In this document: positions 4,818 to 9,119 of the stretch, piece after piece | Layout: each line of letters begins with the position of its first letter | Numbering within the stretch: the stretch's first letter is position 1 | Origin: CAZDJQ01 sp964505765 | GTDB taxonomy: Bacteria; Patescibacteriota; Microgenomatia; UBA12405; JAHJSD01 | Assembly: GCA_964505765.1 (NCBI GenBank) | Contig: CAZDJQ010000030.1 | Span: forward strand, 1-9,119 | DNA length: 9,119 nt | Reading direction: 5' to 3' | Position numbers and translations under genes: made by a program | Notes under the pieces: generated by a model | What the model was told of the DNA's origin: nothing | What the model saw: the letters and a program-made list of their open reading frames with translations, nothing else | The model's database searches: none

Positions 4818-5408
4818 TTATTTTTCCTCGCCGATAGTTATTTCGTGAAGCGGCTTGTAATGCGGGCCGTTTTGAGCCAGCTTGCTTTCATATAAAACCG
4901 CCCGATCCAAAACAAAAGTTTTTTCTCTTTCTCTTAAAAAATCTTGAATTTTGTCAATTGTCCGCTCTGAAAATAATTTTTCGCCTCTCACTTTTCTTAC
5001 TCGGCCGATTGTTATATGGGGAGTAAAACGAGTATCAAACTCAATGTCAGCCAACTGCAGCGGCAGTCTTATCCGATGATAATAAAGTGTCAGTTTTTCC
5101 TCTTCCTCCCCCAAAGTTACCCAAACAATTCTGGCCCGGCGCAGGTCGGGATGAAACTTTAACCGATATAAACAAAGAGTCAGCGGGTCAAAGCTTTTCA
5201 TTTCATTCATAATTTCAATAATCTCGTCAATCTTGTCTTGCTTCTTTTTGCCCAGAAAAACTAATGTTTGATGAAGATTCTTTTTTTCAACCCACTTAAC
5301 CGATTTTGCCCCGGTATCTATTTTTAACTGTTTTTGTATCCAAACCAGGGTGTCTTTAGTTTTGTCCGGTAGCGGCAATGCAATAAAGATTCTTTTATTA
5401 TCTGCCAT
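4818..5408 (-). CDS. thpR: RNA 2',3'-cyclic phosphodiesterase (ThpR/LigT, 2H family)
   Basis: This 196-aa protein of the 2H phosphoesterase superfamily carries the two defining HxTx motifs, HQTL (46-49, within NLHQTLVFLG) and HITI (131-134, within FTPHITIGR), whose histidines do acid-base catalysis. The family opens 2',3'-cyclic phosphate ends of RNA to 2'-phosphate and was first described as a tRNA 2'-5' ligase; its cellular role is unsettled. The N-terminal RIFIALPLP strand is typical. Length is slightly above the usual 175-190 aa. It lies 14 bp downstream of rpoD and has a clear Shine-Dalgarno, so it is co-transcribed with rpoD. trpS follows with its own promoter. All catalytic residues are present. 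Confidence 0.93.
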   Translation of the reverse strand: MADNKRIFIALPLPDKTKDTLVWIQKQLKIDTGAKSVKWVEKKNLHQTLVFLGKKKQDKIDEIIEIMNEMKSFDPLTLCLYRLKFHPDLRRARIVWVTLGEEEEKLTLYYHRIRLPLQLADIEFDTRFTPHITIGRVRKVRGEKLFSERTIDKIQDFLREREKTFVLDRAVLYESKLAQNGPHYKPLHEITIGEEK

Positions 5409-5413
5409 GTTTT

Positions 5414-5419
5414 TCTCCT
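5414..5419 (-). promoter_or_regulatory. Shine-Dalgarno sequence of thpR
   Basis: AGGAGA (minus strand 5419..5414) lies 5 nt before the thpR ATG (5408). It is the only unmistakable ribosome-binding site in the window, and it belongs to a gene without its own promoter. This fixes the ATG at 5408 as the start and shows that the host's ribosomes do use Shine-Dalgarno pairing. Confidence 0.8.
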
Positions 5420-5422
5420 GTT

Positions 5423-6493
5423 TTATGCCAAAAATTCATCTAAGCCTTTCCTTTTGGAAGGGTGTTTTAATTTCCGAATTGCTTTCGCTTCAATTTGTCT
5501 AATTCTCTCCCGGGTGACACCGAATATTTTGCCGACCTCTTCCAGTGTTTTCGGGTCTTCGCCTTTTAAGCCGAACCTTAAAGTCAAAACTTCAGCTTCT
5601 CGGGGGCTCAAACTATCTAATACCTCGTCAATTGATTCTTTGAGCATTTCATCAGAAGTCTCGGCATATGGAGAAGGTTGTTTCACGTCTTCTATAAAAT
5701 CGCCTAAAAATGAATCCTCGTCATCGCCGATCGGAGTGGCTAAAGAAGTAGTATCTTGAGAAATTCTAAATATTGTTCTGACTTTCTCCAAAGAAATCTC
5801 CGCTTCTTCTGCAATTTCTTCCGGACTAGGCTCCCGCCCTAATTCCTGGGTCAGCTGGCGGGTAACTTTATAAACTTTATTTATTGTTTCCACCATATGG
5901 ACCGGAATTCGGATTGTTCTCGCCTGATCAGCAATTGCTCGAGTGATCGCCTGACGGATCCACCAAGTAGCATAAGTTGAAAATTTATATCCTTTGCGCC
6001 AATCAAATTTCTCCACTGCCCGCATCAAGCCTTTATTACCTTCCTGAATTAAATCCAGAAAAGACAAACCCCGCCCAATATATTTCTTAGCAATTGAAAC
6101 TACTAATCTCAAATTTGCCTGGGTTAATTCTTGTTTTGCCTTTTGGGAACCCTTTTCAATTTGTTGAGCCAAGTCAACTTCTTCGTCAGCCTTTAATAAG
6201 GAAATTTTACCAATTTCTTTGAGATACATTCGAACCGGATCTGATGTTTTAGAACCTGATAAGAGCTCCAGTTCGGGAATATCAAGCTCTGTTTCCGCTT
6301 CGTCTCTATCCATCCGGCGATAAACGTCGATGCCTTGGTCAAATAATTGGTCAAACAATTTATCAAGCTTGGAAACGTAATTCTGCGGTTGTTTAACCAA
6401 GTCTAAAATTTGGCTTTGGACCAAATACCCTTGTTTATTCCCCAATTCAACCAGTTTATTTTCAATCTGAGAGAAGTTTAATTTGTCATTCAT
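5423..6493 (-). CDS. rpoD: Primary sigma factor (RpoD / sigma70 family)
   Basis: This 356-aa housekeeping sigma factor directs RNA polymerase to -10/-35 promoters. A sigma 1.1-like N-terminus occupies about residues 5-60. Region 1.2 starts at SDPVRMYLKEIG (84-95). Region 2 covers about 125-195 with NLRLVVSIAKKY, DLIQEGNKGLMRAVEKFD and the DNA-melting and -10-reading YATWWIRQAITRAI (174-187). Region 3 spans about 195-270 and region 4 about 285-350, with the -35-reading helix VTRERIRQIEAKAIRKLK (326-343). The long non-conserved insert of proteobacterial RpoD is absent, as in Gram-positives. It lies 28 bp after dnaG, the normal partner in the macromolecular synthesis operon, and has an internal extended -10 promoter of its own. 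The TGn-TATAAT promoters in this window fit a group 1 sigma. Confidence 0.97.
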   Translation of the reverse strand: MNDKLNFSQIENKLVELGNKQGYLVQSQILDLVKQPQNYVSKLDKLFDQLFDQGIDVYRRMDRDEAETELDIPELELLSGSKTSDPVRMYLKEIGKISLLKADEEVDLAQQIEKGSQKAKQELTQANLRLVVSIAKKYIGRGLSFLDLIQEGNKGLMRAVEKFDWRKGYKFSTYATWWIRQAITRAIADQARTIRIPVHMVETINKVYKVTRQLTQELGREPSPEEIAEEAEISLEKVRTIFRISQDTTSLATPIGDDEDSFLGDFIEDVKQPSPYAETSDEMLKESIDEVLDSLSPREAEVLTLRFGLKGEDPKTLEEVGKIFGVTRERIRQIEAKAIRKLKHPSKRKGLDEFLA

Positions 6494-6498
6494 AAACG

Positions 6499-6512
6499 CC
6501 CTTATTATATCA
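6499..6512 (-). promoter_or_regulatory. Extended -10 and possible RBS before rpoD
   Basis: In the 28-bp dnaG-rpoD gap the minus strand reads TGATATAAT (6512..6504), a perfect extended -10. Immediately after it comes AAGGG (6503..6499), 5 nt before the ATG. The -35 is poor (TTTACA at 6534..6529, 19-bp spacing). Transcription would start near 6497, leaving a 4-nt leader without the AAGGG; transcripts reading through from dnaG would include the AAGGG. Confidence 0.6.
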
Positions 6513-6521
6513 TCAAACTCC

Positions 6522-8303
6522 CTACTCCTGTAAAGAGGTTAATTCTCGACGTAATTTAACAAACTCTTTTTCCAATCTTTCAAGCTTTTCTTTGTCCGCT
6601 TTTCCCCGCTTTTCTTCTTGGGAAATTTTTCCGGACAATTTGTTTAGTTTATCTCTTAAATCTTTCTCTTTTAATCTCTTAAAAGGCCGGTCGATTTTCT
6701 CTCCCGAGACGGCTAAATCCAACTGCTCTCCCCAAAGATAAGTATCCTGAAAACCCTGTTTTAGCTCTTCCGGCAGTTTATCAACCAATGCTTTTACTTC
6801 CAATTCCTGGCTGTCTTGATAGCGGTCTTTTAAAAATTTGATTATCTTTTTAAATAGACTGTCCTGAATTAAATCCTCTAATTCTTGATTTTCCAACCAC
6901 TGCCATTCCCGCCGGGTTAAAATCAGCGCTAATAAATACTTTTCTATTAAATAGCGGTTGTCTCCAACTGTAAATTTTTCCTCTTTTTGGAACTGCTTTT
7001 TAATCTTATTTTTATCCTGACTACCTGTTTTTTCCGCTTCAACTAAAACCGACTGCAAATCAACTCTTAAAATATCTGCGATTTGTTTTAAATAACTGTT
7101 TTTTACTACTTCATTTTCTATTTTTGTAATAAAAGGAAGACAGCTTTTTAAAAATTTCTGTTTTCCCTGCGGGGAAGACAGGTCATATTTTTCTTTGGCT
7201 TTTTTAATTACAAAATCCCAAATCGGCACTGATTTATCCTGTAACTTCTTTAATATTGCCGGGTTATCCCGAGCAATTTCATCCAAATCTTGATAATTCT
7301 CCGGTAAAGAAACCACTTCAATATTCAAGCCGACTTTTTCAGCCACTTCACTGCTTCTTTTTACTGCTTCGCTTCCGGCATAATCAGCATCCAAAGCGAA
7401 AATTGCCGTTTCTGCGTAGCGTTTAATTTTCTGGGCTTGTTCTGGAGTAAAAGCCGTCCCTTTTATGGCCACGATGTTTTTGAAACCGGCTTGATATGCT
7501 GAAAGCACATCGGTCTCGCCCTCGACAACAAAAACTCTATTTTTTTCCCTAATTGCATCTTTGGTCTGCCAAAAACCAAATAAATGGTTTCGTTTCTGGT
7601 ATAACATTGTTTCCGGAGTATTGATATATTTGGCTTTGTCTTTATCTTTAAGCAATCCCGGAATCAAACGGCCGGAAAAGCCGATCACCCGGCCGCGGTA
7701 ATCGCGCAGCGGAAAAACCAACCGCCCCCGAAACCGATCCCACAACTGGCCGCGCCGACTATCAAACGCCAACCCGCTTTTAACTATTTCTTCAGAAGAA
7801 AACTCTTTCTTTTTTAAAAATCTCGGCACCGCTTCACCATCTAAGGGGGAAAAGCCTAATTGAAATTTATTAACAATTTCTTTTTTTAAATTTCGTTTCT
7901 CCACATATTCCAAGGCCTTTTTCCCTTTATCGTGCTCTGTCAGCAGGAAATGATAAAAACGCGCCGCTAAGTCATTTAATGAATAAAGCCTATCCTTAAG
8001 TTCATTTTTTCTTGAACTGCCTTTTCTTGTTAATTTCACTCCGGCCCGTTTTGCTAATATTTCCAGCGCATCCCAAAACTCAATATTTTCATAAAGTTTT
8101 AAGAACTCAATTGCGTCACCTGATTTTCCGCAGCCGAAGCACTTAAATATCTGCATTTCCGGAGAAACCATAAATGAAGGAGTTTTTTCATCATGAAACG
8201 GACACAGCGCCTTATAATTACGGCCTGCTTTTTTCAAATTTAAATATTCATCAATTAAGGCAACAATATCAATCCGCGACTTAATTTCTTCTACCTGATC
8301 CAT
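6522..8303 (-). CDS. dnaG: DNA primase
   Basis: DnaG makes RNA primers at the replication fork. The 593-aa protein has the expected domains. The CHC2 zinc domain (about 1-90) has ligands C34, H37, C55 and C58 (CPFH and CFGC). The RNA polymerase-like core contains WDRFRGRLVFPLRDYRGRVIGFSGR-type residues at 188-212 and KYINTPET (225-232). The TOPRIM domain has EGETDV (261-266) with catalytic E261 and the DAD pair at 305-307. A charged, lysine-rich C-terminal helicase-interaction region (about 370-593) ends in a probable coiled coil. It precedes rpoD, as in the macromolecular synthesis operon; rpsU is not adjacent here. An amino-acid permease lies 15 bp upstream. The ATG at 8303 follows an extended -10 by 5 nt and lacks a Shine-Dalgarno. 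Stop is TAG. Confidence 0.97.
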   Translation of the reverse strand: MDQVEEIKSRIDIVALIDEYLNLKKAGRNYKALCPFHDEKTPSFMVSPEMQIFKCFGCGKSGDAIEFLKLYENIEFWDALEILAKRAGVKLTRKGSSRKNELKDRLYSLNDLAARFYHFLLTEHDKGKKALEYVEKRNLKKEIVNKFQLGFSPLDGEAVPRFLKKKEFSSEEIVKSGLAFDSRRGQLWDRFRGRLVFPLRDYRGRVIGFSGRLIPGLLKDKDKAKYINTPETMLYQKRNHLFGFWQTKDAIREKNRVFVVEGETDVLSAYQAGFKNIVAIKGTAFTPEQAQKIKRYAETAIFALDADYAGSEAVKRSSEVAEKVGLNIEVVSLPENYQDLDEIARDNPAILKKLQDKSVPIWDFVIKKAKEKYDLSSPQGKQKFLKSCLPFITKIENEVVKNSYLKQIADILRVDLQSVLVEAEKTGSQDKNKIKKQFQKEEKFTVGDNRYLIEKYLLALILTRREWQWLENQELEDLIQDSLFKKIIKFLKDRYQDSQELEVKALVDKLPEELKQGFQDTYLWGEQLDLAVSGEKIDRPFKRLKEKDLRDKLNKLSGKISQEEKRGKADKEKLERLEKEFVKLRRELTSLQE

Positions 8304-8308
8304 AGTCT

Positions 8309-8317
8309 ATTTTATCA
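8309..8317 (-). promoter_or_regulatory. Extended -10 promoter element of dnaG
   Basis: TGATAAAAT (8317..8309) fits TGn plus a -10 with five of six matches. It ends 5 nt before the dnaG ATG, so the expected start is at the ATG itself. No good -35 is present at the right distance (AATATT at 8337..8332). It lies in the 15-bp gap after the permease stop. Confidence 0.5.
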
Positions 8318-8318
8318 C

Positions 8319-9119
8319 TTAAAATATTTCTAATATTTTCACTGCCGCCCCGGAAACAAAAATCAAGGCAACTAAAACCGCCAGCCATTTTCTATCTTTT
8401 TCAATTTTAGCGTATAAAAAGCAAATCAAACTGCTGGTGACTGCTATTCCTACCGCTCCGACAAAAGAAATTATATCGGCAAATTGCTCCAAAACTAAAA
8501 ACAGCCCGATTGCCGAAGGGAACAAACCAAATACTCGGGCTGTATTTTCATCAAAGTTCAAATCTCGGAAATAGGTTTCCTTTACCACATTTGCTAAACT
8601 TAAAAATGAAGTCAACAATGCCAACAAACCGATCCCGGCAGCGATTCTGACCAAATAAGGAGCAATATAGACTAAACCGATTAAAGCATCGGCGGTGGTA
8701 AAAACCCCGGTAACTCCATAAACCGCCAAGCCAAACAAAATGTAGACTAAAACCGGCAGCCAGGTTCCAACAACTACAGCTTTCTTCAGCTTTTCCCGCT
8801 GACCGTTCTTTCTTAAAACTTCTTCCACTTCCGGAACAGCACTAAAACCAGACATGGCTAGGATGGTCGGGCCCCAGAAAAATAACGGCCGGGAGCCGAC
8901 CAGCTCCACCTGGGTCCAATTAACATATTTTAAAATAAAAAACGGGAAAACCGCAAACAAGACCAACAAAATAATTGAAAAAGTTGAAGCGACATTTACT
9001 AAAAAATCAACCCCGCGGAAGTAAAAAAAGGCGACAATTAAGAAAAACAAAATTGCGTAAAACCAACTACCCGGCTGGCCTAAAAACAAAGCCAAAAATT
9101 CTCCACCCAAAATAACATA
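8319..9119 (-). CDS. Amino-acid permease, 5' end cut by the window
   Basis: This is the C-terminal 266 residues of a multi-span transporter. The frame stays open to base 9119 (first codons TAT GTT ATT TTG), so the true start lies outside the window and roughly 100-150 residues are missing. About eight hydrophobic segments are visible. The segment GPTILAMSGFSAVPEVEEVLR followed by KLKKAVVVGTWLPVLVYILFGLAVYGVTG-type sequence is typical of the amino acid/auxin permease and hydroxy/aromatic amino acid permease group of the APC superfamily, which import amino acids by cation symport. The substrate cannot be told. It lies 15 bp upstream of dnaG on the same strand. A TTG at 9110 is only an internal Leu codon, not a likely start. 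Confidence 0.75.
   Translation of the reverse strand, partial: YVILGGEFLALFLGQPGSWFYAILFFLIVAFFYFRGVDFLVNVASTFSIILLVLFAVFPFFILKYVNWTQVELVGSRPLFFWGPTILAMSGFSAVPEVEEVLRKNGQREKLKKAVVVGTWLPVLVYILFGLAVYGVTGVFTTADALIGLVYIAPYLVRIAAGIGLLALLTSFLSLANVVKETYFRDLNFDENTARVFGLFPSAIGLFLVLEQFADIISFVGAVGIAVTSSLICFLYAKIEKDRKWLAVLVALIFVSGAAVKILEIF

Noticed and set aside
5454..5759. Plus-strand open frame of 101 codons opposite rpoD
   Set aside because: Antisense shadow of sigma regions 3 and 4; no independent support.

Overview
The window looks like a chromosomal fragment from a streamlined, AT-rich bacterium (roughly 35-40% GC by eye). The best guess is a member of the Candidate Phyla Radiation (Patescibacteria). 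Reasons: an archaeal-type short triosephosphate isomerase, an unusually compact phosphoglycerate kinase (344 aa against the usual ~390-400), very short intergenic gaps, and dispersed heptamer and palindromic repeats. This placement is inference. UGA is read as stop (tpiA) and Trp is UGG, so the standard bacterial code fits.

Layout. Bases 1-73 hold tRNA-Asn(GUU) on the minus strand, divergent from a TauE/SafE-type membrane transporter (158-868), which is followed by a small DUF4870/Tic20-like membrane protein (925-1269). Convergent to these is a minus-strand glycolytic pair: tpiA (2373-3075, interrupted by a 100-N assembly gap) followed by pgk (1266-2300), with a 70-bp imperfect palindromic repeat between them. 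Diverging from tpiA is a toxin-antitoxin module: a ribbon-helix-helix antitoxin (3140-3379) overlapping a PIN-domain VapC-like toxin (3372-3794). The rest is a minus-strand information-processing block, in transcription order: amino-acid permease (cut by the window end), dnaG primase, rpoD sigma factor, thpR 2H phosphodiesterase and trpS. dnaG-rpoD is the core of the classical macromolecular synthesis operon.

The most striking theme is regulatory. Seven protein genes have a sigma70-type -10 box ending only 5-10 nt before their ATG, which predicts leaderless or nearly leaderless mRNAs. The clearest internal operon gene, thpR, has a proper Shine-Dalgarno AGGAGA instead. Two divergent gene pairs (tRNA-Asn/tauE and tpiA/antitoxin) have -35 boxes that overlap on opposite strands. 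In the second pair a perfect 18-bp palindrome, a likely antitoxin operator, lies within the antitoxin promoter and next to the tpiA -35, so toxin-antitoxin autoregulation may touch glycolytic gene expression. Both convergent gene pairs share a TTAA tetramer that supplies both stop codons.

No CRISPR array, insertion sequence, prophage or clearly new multi-gene system is visible. The genes themselves are mostly ordinary housekeeping genes.
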